Assembly (NCBI GenBank): GCA_028277395.1
Contig: JANQGJ010000096.1
Location: forward strand, 1-64,000
Reading direction: 5' to 3'
DNA length: 64,000 bases
From: Bacteroidales bacterium
GTDB taxonomy: Bacteria > Bacteroidota > Bacteroidia > Bacteroidales > F082
Shown here: in pieces, positions 1 through 8,040 of the stretch
Layout: each line of letters opens with the position of its first letter
Position numbering within the stretch: position 1 is the first letter of the stretch
Made by a program: the position numbers and the translations under genes
Notes under the pieces: model-generated
Told to the model about the DNA's origin: nothing
Database searches by the model: none
The model's input: only the letters and a program-made list of their open reading frames with translations

Positions 1-120
1 ACCATAAAAGTCATAAAAGTTCATATAAGGTAAAAGTTTTGGTATCCTTCTTTTCTTATATGGCCTAATAATGCTTATATGGTTTTAATTAATGCAACCC
101 TAAAAGTCATATAAGTTTCA
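1..120. repeat. Cluster of short degenerate AT-rich repeats beside the GxxExxY gene
   Basis: The block is built from recurring words. AAAAGTCATA occurs at 6-15 and 102-111. CATATAAG occurs at 22-29 and 108-115. The inverse form CTTATATGG occurs at 55-63 and 74-82. It lies directly downstream of the minus-strand GxxExxY gene and may continue left of the window. Repeats of this flavour are often seen beside GxxExxY genes in Bacteroidota (from memory, not checked). There is no constant repeat/spacer spacing, so it is not CRISPR. Confidence 0.6.
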
Positions 121-128
121 AGTTTTAA

Positions 129-542
129 TCATTCAGGTAGAGCTCTGAAAAGTTCATTTACGTAAGTTCTTTGGCCTTCTTTATAAAGATTACTGACATT
201 GAAGTTTATTAGTAATCCTTCAGGAACTTCAAGAAGCTTCATATAGGTCATTATTTGAGCCTCATGAACTGGCATTACATAATCAACTGCTTTTAGTTCA
301 ACTGGTAATATGTTTTCAATAAACAGATCGCATCTTAACTGTGCGTCTAATTGTAATCCTTTATAGTTAACAGGAATAATTAGTTCTGAGTTATAACGTA
401 TTCCACGATTCACTAATTCATACTTGAGGCATTTATGATATACGCTTTCAAGAAGTCCGGGTCCCAGTTCTTTATGTACATCAATTGCTGCTCCATTAAC
501 CTTGTATATGAGGTTTCTAAGGTAAGTTTTTGTGATTTGCAT
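129..542 (-). CDS. GxxExxY family protein (PD-(D/E)XK nuclease-like)
   Basis: A 137-residue protein carrying the family signature G29-L-L-E32-S-V-Y35 near the N-terminus. A nuclease-like core follows, with D72 and the E82-L-K84 dyad spaced as in PD-(D/E)XK enzymes, then an HEAQ...Y segment. The length is normal for the family and the gene looks intact. Members are widespread in Bacteroidota and other environmental bacteria; no substrate is established. The gene stands alone, divergent from the DUF3109 gene, with short repeats immediately after its stop. Nuclease activity is a fold-based inference. The family assignment is firm. Confidence 0.88.
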   Translation of the reverse strand: MQITKTYLRNLIYKVNGAAIDVHKELGPGLLESVYHKCLKYELVNRGIRYNSELIIPVNYKGLQLDAQLRCDLFIENILPVELKAVDYVMPVHEAQIMTYMKLLEVPEGLLINFNVSNLYKEGQRTYVNELFRALPE

Positions 543-660
543 TTTAATGTTTCTTTTAAAATGAATGAAAAAATAATAAAGTTAAACTATGATAATTTCA
601 CCTGGTAACAAGCAAAATATCGCTTTTAGGGTCAATGAGGAATTCGTAGTATAAAAGTAA

Positions 661-668
661 TACTTTTG
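661..668 (+). promoter_or_regulatory. Bacteroidota -7 promoter box
   Basis: TACTTTTG matches the TAnnTTTG -7 consensus and lies 27 bases before the ATG of the DUF3109 gene. No convincing -33 TTTG element was found at the expected distance. Confidence 0.55.
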
Positions 669-695
669 CACGAAATAAACTAAATATATATATTG

Positions 696-1259
696 ATGAT
701 AATTGTTGATGACATTCTTGTATCTGATGAAATAAAAGAAATATATTTTGCATGTGACCTATCAGCTTGTAAGGGTAATTGTTGTGTTGCAGGTGATGCA
801 GGAGCACCACTGGATGAAGATGAAATTTCTGTTTTAGAAGATGATATTGAAGAAATTATTCCAAATATGACACAGAATGGTGTTGAGATTATCAAAAGAA
901 CAGGTGTATTTGAATATGATGAAGATGGAACATATGTTACCCCTCTGGTAAATGAGGAGGAATGTGCATTTGTGTATTGGGAAAATGGTATTAGTTTTTG
1001 CTCTATAGAAAGAACGTATAATCAGGGTAAGATAAGTTTTCAGAAACCTATCTCATGTCATCTATACCCAATTAGGTTGAGTAATGTAGGTCATGCAATT
1101 GCAATTAATTATCACAAATGGGATGTTTGCTCACCAGCATTGCTGAAAGGTAAAAAAATAGGGGACCCATTATATCGCTACCTAAAGGTTCCGTTAATTC
1201 GTAAATTTGGATCGGAATGGTACGAAAAACTAGTTGGAAGAATAAAGTCAGATGATTAG
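696..1259 (+). CDS. DUF3109 family cysteine-rich protein
   Basis: A 187-residue protein. The N-terminal motif C-x4-C-x3-CC (CDLSACKGNCC), with further cysteines in the middle and in the CHLYP segment, is the DUF3109 pattern, related to the YkgJ-type zinc/iron-sulfur cluster proteins. No signal peptide is present, so it is probably cytoplasmic. Its biochemical role is unknown. I chose the ATG at 696; a TTG codon directly before it (693) could also serve. A TAnnTTTG box lies 27 bases upstream. The 3' end is only three bases from the convergent ferritin gene. Confidence 0.85.
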   Translation: MIIVDDILVSDEIKEIYFACDLSACKGNCCVAGDAGAPLDEDEISVLEDDIEEIIPNMTQNGVEIIKRTGVFEYDEDGTYVTPLVNEEECAFVYWENGISFCSIERTYNQGKISFQKPISCHLYPIRLSNVGHAIAINYHKWDVCSPALLKGKKIGDPLYRYLKVPLIRKFGSEWYEKLVGRIKSDD

Positions 1260-1262
1260 AAA

Positions 1263-1781
1263 TTATTCGGTAGGAGCTGGAGCAACTACCATACCATCAA
1301 GTTCCTTATCGATGTGAAACATGCCTGCTTTATCATTACCTACAAGCTTTATTTTATCGAGTATTGTATTGAACAAATTCTCCTCCTCCAATTGTTCTGT
1401 AATGTACCATTGAAGGAAATTGGAAGTAGTATAATCCTTTTCACTTAGAGCAATTTCATATAGTTGGTTGATTGATTCGGTAATGAATTTTTCATGATCC
1501 ATAACTTTTTCAAATACGTCAAGAAGAGACTCAAATTCGCTTGTCGGTTGTTCAATCTCCACAAGTTGTGCTTTACCTCCGCGGTCATTTACATAATGAA
1601 CAAGTTTGAGCATATGCATTCTTTCCTCGTCTGCATGATCATACAGGAATTTTGCTGCTCCCGGGTAACCTTTAATCTCACACCATATTGCCATAGCAAG
1701 ATATAAACGTGAAGAATATTCTTCTTTCTTAATTTGATCATTTATCGCTGACTGAACATTTGTATTTATCATAACCTTCAT
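1263..1781 (-). CDS. ftnA: Bacterial non-heme ferritin
   Basis: A ferritin-like four-helix protein of 172 residues. It shows the ferroxidase pattern of an early glutamate pair (KKEEYSSRLYLAMA), then the DEERMHM helix and later QWYITEQLEEE, as in FtnA iron-storage ferritins that oxidise Fe(II) and store it in a 24-mer shell. The frame is open 11 codons further upstream, but that stretch contains a perfect -7 box (1795-1802). Translation therefore most likely begins at the ATG at 1781 or the one at 1772. The gene is monocistronic and convergent with the DUF3109 gene. Confidence 0.9.
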   Translation of the reverse strand: MKVMINTNVQSAINDQIKKEEYSSRLYLAMAIWCEIKGYPGAAKFLYDHADEERMHMLKLVHYVNDRGGKAQLVEIEQPTSEFESLLDVFEKVMDHEKFITESINQLYEIALSEKDYTTSNFLQWYITEQLEEENLFNTILDKIKLVGNDKAGMFHIDKELDGMVVAPAPTE

Positions 1782-1794
1782 TTTTTTGATTGTG

Positions 1795-1824
1795 CAAAGA
1801 TATGGAATAAACAAATATTACCAA
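1795..1824 (-). promoter_or_regulatory. Ferritin promoter (-33/-7)
   Basis: On the minus strand, TATCTTTG (1795-1802) fits TAnnTTTG exactly. A TTGG (1821-1824) lies 18 bases further upstream, close to the -33 position. The box lies within the open frame upstream of the chosen ferritin start and so decides that start. Confidence 0.65.
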
Positions 1825-1860
1825 TGATGGAGAAACGGTAAAGAAGTTAATTAATTTTTA

Positions 1861-1891
1861 AAAAAAACGCAGAACCAAAACTGATTCTGCG
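1861..1891 (-). terminator. Intrinsic terminator of the atpB-atpG operon
   Basis: CGCAGAA (1868-1874) pairs with TTCTGCG (1885-1891) around a 10-base loop. On the minus strand it is followed by seven T residues (1867-1861). It lies just after the atpG stop codon. Confidence 0.8.
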
Positions 1892-1915
1892 AATTATATA
1901 TTTTATGGTTTACTA

Positions 1916-2806
1916 TTAACCATTTAAGGCCTCAGCTCCACCTACAATTTCCAGAATTTCGTTGGTAATAGATGCCTGACGCGCTTTATTATAGGTAAGT
2001 TTAAGATCCTTAAGCATTTCATCAGCATTTTCAGTGGCCTGATGCATTGCTGTCATTCGTGCTCCATGTTCGGATGCGAAGCTGTCAAGTAATGCTTTAT
2101 AAAACTGTACTTTAATTGCTTTGGGAACCAAAGCTTCAAGAATATCGGTTTTATTAGGTTCAAAAATGTAGTTAGCATTCCTTTCTTTTACATTATCTGT
2201 GCCTCGTTCTTCATTCTCAACAACCGGTAAAAACTGTTCTTCCTGAAGTAATTGTACAGCAGCATTTTTGAACTGGTTGTAAATTAAAATTATTTTATCA
2301 TATTTTTTATCTACAAACGACTGCATTAAATCTTCTGCAATCGGTGAAGAATTTTCAAATGACAGGTTATCAAAGATATCGGTATTAACTTCAAAAGGTT
2401 CATAACCTGCTGAAATAAGTCCATCAGCTCCTTTCTTGCCAATACACATTAAACTGATATTTCCATTTTTGTACTGATCAGCATATTTGCCTTCGATAAG
2501 ATTTACAGCACTCTTTACAACACTGGCATTGAAAGCACCACAAAGACCACGATTAGATGTTATTGTGACAATTAGTATTTTTTGAGCACCACGATCAGCA
2601 GAAAAAACTCCTTCATCAGATCCTTCCATGTCAGTTGTGAGGTCCTGCATTATACTCTGGAGTTTTAGTGCATAAGGTCTCATATTCAAAATGGAATTCT
2701 GAGCCCTTCTCAGTTTTGATGCAGCAACCATTTTCATGGCACTGGTAATCTGCCGGGTGGAGTTAACGGATGTTATTCGTACGCGTACTTCCTTGAGGCT
2801 GGCCAT
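1916..2806 (-). CDS. atpG: ATP synthase F1 gamma subunit
   Basis: A 296-residue gamma subunit, the central rotor stalk of F1. The N-terminal helix has the conserved pattern R-I-x-S-V-x-S-T-x-Q-I-T-x-A-M-K-M-V-A. The C-terminal helix ends with ITNEILEIVGGAEAL, as expected for the family. It is the last gene of the minus-strand operon atpB-E-F-H-A-G, five bases after atpA, and is followed by a clear terminator. Length is ordinary. It couples rotation of the c-ring to ATP synthesis at the inner face of the cytoplasmic membrane. Confidence 0.97.
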   Translation of the reverse strand: MASLKEVRVRITSVNSTRQITSAMKMVAASKLRRAQNSILNMRPYALKLQSIMQDLTTDMEGSDEGVFSADRGAQKILIVTITSNRGLCGAFNASVVKSAVNLIEGKYADQYKNGNISLMCIGKKGADGLISAGYEPFEVNTDIFDNLSFENSSPIAEDLMQSFVDKKYDKIILIYNQFKNAAVQLLQEEQFLPVVENEERGTDNVKERNANYIFEPNKTDILEALVPKAIKVQFYKALLDSFASEHGARMTAMHQATENADEMLKDLKLTYNKARQASITNEILEIVGGAEALNG

Positions 2807-2811
2807 AACTA

Positions 2812-4407
2812 TTATTTGTCAGTTTTTTCTTCAAATTGACGAGATACTTCAGCAGCAGCTTTCTTTATTGCTTCTGTAAGCTCATCTGTATATTTTCCTT
2901 CGCCAAGTTGTTTTATAACATCTTTATGATGTGTATCCATGTGTAACAAAAATGCATCCTGGAAATCAATAATTCTGTTTACGGGAATTTTTGAAAGAAG
3001 GTTTTGAGAACCACAATAAATGATTGCTACCTGTTCTCCTACAGTTAAGGGAGAATACTGTGGCTGTTTCAATATTTCAACATTGCGTTTACCCTTTTCC
3101 AACACAGCCATTGTTGCAGCATCCAGATCGGAACCAAACTTGGCAAATGCCTCTAATTCACGAAATTGTGCCTGATCTAGTTTTAATGTACCGGCAACTT
3201 TTTTCATGGATTTGATCTGAGCATTACCCCCAACCCGTGACACTGAAATACCAACATTAATAGCAGGGCGTATTCCGGAGTTAAACAGATCACTTTCAAG
3301 GAATATCTGTCCGTCAGTAATAGAAATCACATTGGTTGGGATATAGGCACTAACATCACCTGCCTGAGTTTCAATAATAGGAAGAGCCGTTAATGATCCA
3401 CCGCCAACAACCATGTCCTTAATACTTTCAGGAACATCATTCATTTGTTTTGCAATATCATCAGAGTTAATAACCTTGGCAGCTCTTTCCAGTAATCTTG
3501 AATGTAAGTAAAACACATCACCAGGATATGCTTCCCTGCCAGGTGGACGACGCAGCAATAGCGAAACTTCTCGGTATGCAACAGCCTGTTTACTAAGGTC
3601 ATCATAAATAACCAGAGCAGGACGACCTGTATCACGGAAATACTCACCAATTGCTGCACCGGCAAAAGGAGCGTAAAATTGCATTGCAGCCGGATCAGAG
3701 GCAGAAGCCATAACAATGGTTGTATATGCCATAGCACCATTTTCTTCCAGAGTTTTCTGAATGTTTGCTATGGTTGATCCTTTTTGTCCTGAAGCTACAT
3801 AAATACAGTAAACAGGTTCACCTTTTTCATAAAACTCCTTCTGATTAATTATTGTATCAATGGCAATTGCAGTTTTCCCTGTCTGACGGTCACCAATAAT
3901 CAACTCACGCTGACCTCGACCAATTGGTATCATTGCATCAATAGCCTTAATACCTGTCTGTAATGGTTCATTTACAGGTTGCCTGTAAATTACACCGGGA
4001 GCTTTTCTTTCGAGTGGCATTTCATAAGTATCACCTTCAATTGCACCTTTGCCATCGATAGGTTCACCGAGTGTATTTACAACACGGCCAAGCATACCTT
4101 CACCTACTTTAAGTGAAGCAATGCGCCTGGTTCTTTTCACACTATCACCTTCGTTAATATTACCGGGTTCACCAAGTAACACAATACCAACGTTATCTTC
4201 TTCCAGGTTAAGCACAATGCCCATTAACCCGGTTTTCTCAAATTCAACCAATTCGCCCGACTCAACATTTGTAAGTCCATAAACGCGGGCAATACCGTCT
4301 CCAATTTGTAATACAGATCCTACTTCTTCCAATACTGCTTCAGATTCGAAGCCTGCTAGTTCTTTGCGAAGAATTGCTGATACTTCAGCCGGTTTAATGT
4401 CTGCCAT
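2812..4407 (-). CDS. atpA: ATP synthase F1 alpha subunit
   Basis: A 531-residue alpha subunit. The Walker A element GDRQTGKT, the [13 protein letters not shown]-like segment, the [12 protein letters not shown] Walker B region and the family signature in [14 protein letters not shown] are all visible. The N-terminal DGIARVYGL and ESGELVEFE motifs of the beta-barrel domain are present. It forms the alternating alpha3/beta3 hexamer with AtpD, whose gene lies in a separate unit about 10 kb away. It follows atpH by 20 bases and precedes atpG by 4, so co-transcription is expected. Confidence 0.98.
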   Translation of the reverse strand: MADIKPAEVSAILRKELAGFESEAVLEEVGSVLQIGDGIARVYGLTNVESGELVEFEKTGLMGIVLNLEEDNVGIVLLGEPGNINEGDSVKRTRRIASLKVGEGMLGRVVNTLGEPIDGKGAIEGDTYEMPLERKAPGVIYRQPVNEPLQTGIKAIDAMIPIGRGQRELIIGDRQTGKTAIAIDTIINQKEFYEKGEPVYCIYVASGQKGSTIANIQKTLEENGAMAYTTIVMASASDPAAMQFYAPFAGAAIGEYFRDTGRPALVIYDDLSKQAVAYREVSLLLRRPPGREAYPGDVFYLHSRLLERAAKVINSDDIAKQMNDVPESIKDMVVGGGSLTALPIIETQAGDVSAYIPTNVISITDGQIFLESDLFNSGIRPAINVGISVSRVGGNAQIKSMKKVAGTLKLDQAQFRELEAFAKFGSDLDAATMAVLEKGKRNVEILKQPQYSPLTVGEQVAIIYCGSQNLLSKIPVNRIIDFQDAFLLHMDTHHKDVIKQLGEGKYTDELTEAIKKAAAEVSRQFEEKTDK

Positions 4408-4427
4408 ACGATATTATTTTTACTTTG

Positions 4428-4985
4428 TTAAAACTGTATTTCATACAGGTTTTCTGAGAAACCTTTTTTTAACTTATTCAATTGTTTAATTATACTTGCA
4501 TCATATTGATAGTCCTGAAAATTAACAACGAATCCTCCTATCAGGTCTTCGTCAACGTTTTCAGTTAATTCAATGTTCATTTTAGTTACATCTTTTAGTT
4601 TCTGACTTATATCGTCAGTAACTTTTTTGTCAGCTTTCTGAGCAGTTACAAGGTTAACCGGTAAAATGTTTTTGTGTTCTTTGTAAATACTATCGAACGC
4701 TTCACATATATATTGAATATATTGTTCACGACCCTTATTAGTAATTAGTCTGAGAAATTTAATTGTCAACTCCTGAATGTTGTTTTCAAACAGTTTATTC
4801 AGAATGTTTACTTTCTTGTGAGCATCAATAACAGGATTAGCGATAATAACCCTTAACTCCCTGCTTTCTTCAAAAACTTCACCTACAAGTATGAGGTCAG
4901 AGTTTACTTTATCCAGTACTTTAAGCTCAAGTGCAAGATCGAATAATGCTTGCGCATATCTGGTTGATAATAGTTTGATTCTCAT
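4428..4985 (-). CDS. atpH: ATP synthase F1 delta subunit
   Basis: A 185-residue protein with the delta/OSCP pattern: STRYAQALFDLA at the N-terminus and a C-terminal DEDLIGGFVVNFQDYQYDASI segment followed by the final helix. It sits between atpF and atpA, the normal position, and links the peripheral stalk to the top of the F1 head. Size matches other bacterial delta subunits. Overall divergence is high, as usual for this subunit, but position and the GGF segment make the call safe. Confidence 0.95.
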   Translation of the reverse strand: MRIKLLSTRYAQALFDLALELKVLDKVNSDLILVGEVFEESRELRVIIANPVIDAHKKVNILNKLFENNIQELTIKFLRLITNKGREQYIQYICEAFDSIYKEHKNILPVNLVTAQKADKKVTDDISQKLKDVTKMNIELTENVDEDLIGGFVVNFQDYQYDASIIKQLNKLKKGFSENLYEIQF

Positions 4986-4995
4986 GCTAATATTC

Positions 4996-5490
4996 TTAGT
5001 TTAAGCTGGTTTCATTAAGTAGCTTCACCGCATATTCGGTTTGTTTCTTTTTGTCTTTAAGTTCTTCACGAAGAATTTTTTCAGCAATATCAATCGAATA
5101 TGTTGCAATAGTATTTTTTATTTCAACTAATGCCGCCTTTTTCTCACTTTCAATTCTTTCTCTCGCACTTTCAACTATTTTGTCAGCAGAAACCTGTGCC
5201 TTTTCTTTAGCTTCATTAATCATTTTTTCTTTTAAAGCCCTTGCTTCTCTAAGAATAGTATCTCTCTCATCTTTAGCTTCACGTATAAGTTCCTCATTAC
5301 CAACTTTAAGTTTTTCCATAGCTTCTTTAGCCTTTTCAGCAGAAAGTAAGGCTTCTTCGATAGATTTCTCTCTTTCTTCCAATGCTGAAGTAATTGCAGG
5401 CCAGGCAAATTTTGCCAATACCCAAAGCAGTACTCCGAAAGCAAGGGTCATCCAGATTACTAGTCCAAAACCAGGATTGATTAACGACAT
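4996..5490 (-). CDS. atpF: ATP synthase F0 b subunit
   Basis: A 164-residue protein with one N-terminal membrane segment (about residues 7-28, including GLVIWMTLAFGVLLWVLAKF). A long charged coiled-coil follows, starting at ITSALEEREKSIEEAL. This is the b-subunit layout; the homodimer forms the peripheral stalk. Only one b gene is present and no b' gene. It lies 10 bases before atpH. A 126-base gap with a small hairpin separates it from atpE. Confidence 0.95.
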   Translation of the reverse strand: MSLINPGFGLVIWMTLAFGVLLWVLAKFAWPAITSALEEREKSIEEALLSAEKAKEAMEKLKVGNEELIREAKDERDTILREARALKEKMINEAKEKAQVSADKIVESARERIESEKKAALVEIKNTIATYSIDIAEKILREELKDKKKQTEYAVKLLNETSLN

Positions 5491-5518
5491 AATATTTTGT
5501 TTTTAATATTTATTAAAT

Positions 5519-5538
5519 GACAGTTACAAAGCACTGTC
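5519..5538 (-). promoter_or_regulatory. Intercistronic hairpin between atpE and atpF
   Basis: GACAGT (5519-5524) and ACTGTC (5533-5538) form a perfect 6-bp stem with an 8-base loop. It sits in the only sizeable gap of the operon. There is no T-run after it, so it is not a classical terminator. It could be an RNA processing or stability element; this is inference. Confidence 0.35.
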
Positions 5539-5616
5539 GTATACTTTTCTAAAATTACTGTTGTAATGCAGCCTACCGCTACACTACAACAGAATTAATC
5601 ATTAGAGTGTTATTAA

Positions 5617-5895
<279 letters not shown>

Positions 5896-5915
5896 TTAAT
5901 AATGGATTAAATTCG

Positions 5916-7037
5916 TTAATGAGCTTCTTCAGTTGCCATACCAAAATACAAAGCTGAAAGAAGAGTAAATACATATGCCTGAATAAAGGCGACTAAAACT
6001 TCCAGGATATCCATAAAAATGGAAAATCCAACTGAAATCACGGCAACACCATATCCGGCACCTGCTGCAATTTCACCAAATATAAATATCAGGCTGATGA
6101 AACCTAAAATAATGATGTGTCCGGCGCTGATATTGGCAAAAAGACGAACCATAAGAACAAATGGTTTTGTAAATACACCCATGAGTTCTACAACTGGCAT
6201 CAATGGTATAGGCATTTTAAGCCACCATGGAACACCAGGTGCATTAACAATGTGTAACCAATAGTTCTTATTACCGCTGAAAGTTGTTATAATAAAGGTA
6301 AACAGTGCTAGTACTCCTGTTACTCCAATGTTCCCTGTAACATTAGCACCACCTGGGAAAAATGGAACAATTCCCATCAAATTGTTTAATAAAATAAAGA
6401 AGAAAATAGTTAATAAGAAAGGTAAATATTTCTTGTATCTCTTCTCACCTATTGATGCTTTTGCAATATCATCACGAACAAAAATTATTATAGGCTCAAG
6501 AAATGATTGCAGCCCTTTTGGTGCTTTGCCTTCTCTTCTTTTGTAAGCTTTAGCAACGGAAGTAAATACAAAAATCAAAATGAACATGCTAATAAATATG
6601 GCAAGTACATTCTTTGTAAAGGAAAAATCAAGATCAGGTCTTACTTCTTCACCATCTGAATTTTTACGTACTAGTTTGCCGGCATTCATATCATGATGCG
6701 AAATGTAATAACCATTATGTGAATCATGGTGGTGAAAAACAGAAGACATAAAGAAGTGAAATTTACCTTCGTCGTAAAGCATTATCGGTAATGGAACGCT
6801 TACATGTGTATGTCCTATGGTCATAATATGCCACTCATAGGCATCAGTAATATGTTCAATTATCATTTCTCCGGCCTGAAATTCCTCTTCCATGATTTCA
6901 TCCTGCCAGTTTTCAGATGAATTCTGGTTGCCATGATCATCATGTTGAGCCGATAAATTAATAGATACCAGTATAAAAAAAACGGCAAACGCCATTGTGA
7001 ATGCAAGTGTTCCAAATCTGTGTAATATACTACTCAT
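5916..7037 (-). CDS. atpB: ATP synthase F0 a subunit with long N-terminal extension
   Basis: A 373-residue a subunit, about 100 residues longer than the E. coli protein. It begins with a signal peptide-like segment (residues 10-30). A His-rich hydrophilic region follows to about 140, with FHHHDSHNGYYISHHD near 101-116. The usual membrane helices come next. The essential arginine of the proton path is R298 in LMVRLFANISAGH. It is the first gene of the operon. No atpI or atpZ-like gene stands upstream, although these often do in related genomes. The His-rich region should face the periplasm. Confidence 0.95.
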   Translation of the reverse strand: MSSILHRFGTLAFTMAFAVFFILVSINLSAQHDDHGNQNSSENWQDEIMEEEFQAGEMIIEHITDAYEWHIMTIGHTHVSVPLPIMLYDEGKFHFFMSSVFHHHDSHNGYYISHHDMNAGKLVRKNSDGEEVRPDLDFSFTKNVLAIFISMFILIFVFTSVAKAYKRREGKAPKGLQSFLEPIIIFVRDDIAKASIGEKRYKKYLPFLLTIFFFILLNNLMGIVPFFPGGANVTGNIGVTGVLALFTFIITTFSGNKNYWLHIVNAPGVPWWLKMPIPLMPVVELMGVFTKPFVLMVRLFANISAGHIIILGFISLIFIFGEIAAGAGYGVAVISVGFSIFMDILEVLVAFIQAYVFTLLSALYFGMATEEAH

Positions 7038-7081
7038 TTACAAAGGAATATTGATAAGTTTAACCTAGTAAAATTAGCGTG

Positions 7082-7112
7082 CAATTTTACGAATAATTAC
7101 CGAATAACAAAA
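7082..7112 (-). promoter_or_regulatory. Probable promoter of the atpB operon
   Basis: On the minus strand TTTTG (7112-7108) is followed after 18 bases by TAAAATTG (7089-7082), one mismatch from TAnnTTTG. It lies about 45 bases before the atpB ATG. Confidence 0.45.
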
Positions 7113-7314
7113 GTGAAAAATTAATTAATTTATTTACTGGGCTTTATATCTTTACGTAAGTCCTTATCTGGAAGTAATCTAAATAAAAAAATATTTTGTT
7201 TTTAATGGAAAAAATCGTAATTTCACAGCATAGCAAAGAATACTAACAACTCTGTTTTATAGAATTTTGTTTGATTGTTCATCAAATCTTTACAGAGGTT
7301 AAAAAGATAAGACC

Positions 7315-7815
7315 ATGAAAACTTATATCGCAACATTACTACTATGTGTTTTTCTAATTTCATTTAACTCATGTGAACAGAAAACTAAAACAAACTGCAA
7401 AAAAGATAAAGAAGCAATTGAAAACCTGCTCGAGAATTATATAATAGCGAATGAAAATCAGGATTTTGAACTAATTGAAGAGATATGGGCTGCAGATGAT
7501 GACATAATCCTGTATGGTACTGATTCTGATGAAAGGCTAATGGGATGGAAGAGTATAAAAGAGGCTATCAAAGAACAATTCGGATATATTACTGACACTT
7601 ATATTTCAGCATCAAACCAACTTATAAAATTAAATTGCACTGGAAATACTGCCTGGTTTGCCGAAACTTTGAACTATAATTACATGTACCGTGGTGAAGC
7701 TCATAGTTATGAGGGACTCAGGTTTACCGGTGTTGTTGAAAAAATAGATGATAAGTGGGTATTGGTGCAGGCTCATCTTTCCGTACCCGCATCTGTGGGA
7801 ATTGGTGATAATTAG
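7315..7815 (+). CDS. SnoaL-like (NTF2 fold) lipoprotein
   Basis: A 166-residue protein with a lipoprotein signal peptide (lipobox FNSC, cysteine at about residue 20). One NTF2-like domain of the SnoaL/DUF4440 type follows. It starts at KEAIENLLENYIIANENQDFELIEEIWAADDD in pattern and closes with the typical WVLVQAHLSVP strand. Such domains bind small hydrophobic ligands or serve as scaffolds; no catalytic residues can be assigned here. It stands alone between atpB and a large T9SS protein gene. Confidence 0.8.
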   Translation: MKTYIATLLLCVFLISFNSCEQKTKTNCKKDKEAIENLLENYIIANENQDFELIEEIWAADDDIILYGTDSDERLMGWKSIKEAIKEQFGYITDTYISASNQLIKLNCTGNTAWFAETLNYNYMYRGEAHSYEGLRFTGVVEKIDDKWVLVQAHLSVPASVGIGDN

Positions 7816-8040
7816 TAATTAAGCAATACTTCTTTAACAGATGTTGATTCTGGTTCGAAGAATCCACCACTGTATTAACCAGCATAATTAAATACATTAT
7901 CTTAATTCTAACCACCTTGGTTTTAGAGTTTGGTTAAGCAAACCCAAGTGTTATTTATTCACAGTAGGGGTAAATTGGGATTTAACTGTCATATAGTTAG
8001 ATGATAATGATCTAATGAACTCATGAAATCTCTTTGTAAA

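Noticed and set aside
1-120. Possible CRISPR array
   Set aside because: Repeats are short, in both orientations and irregularly spaced; no cas genes in the window.
598-895. Two overlapping minus-strand open frames
   Set aside because: They cover the promoter and 5' part of the DUF3109 gene on the other strand and show no protein-like features.
1782-1814. Longer N-terminus for ferritin
   Set aside because: The stretch contains the perfect -7 box TATCTTTG and encodes residues not seen in ferritins.
5051-5506. Plus-strand open frame of 151 codons
   Set aside because: Exact antisense of atpF; Ser/Leu/Ile-rich composition typical of a shadow of a coiled-coil gene.
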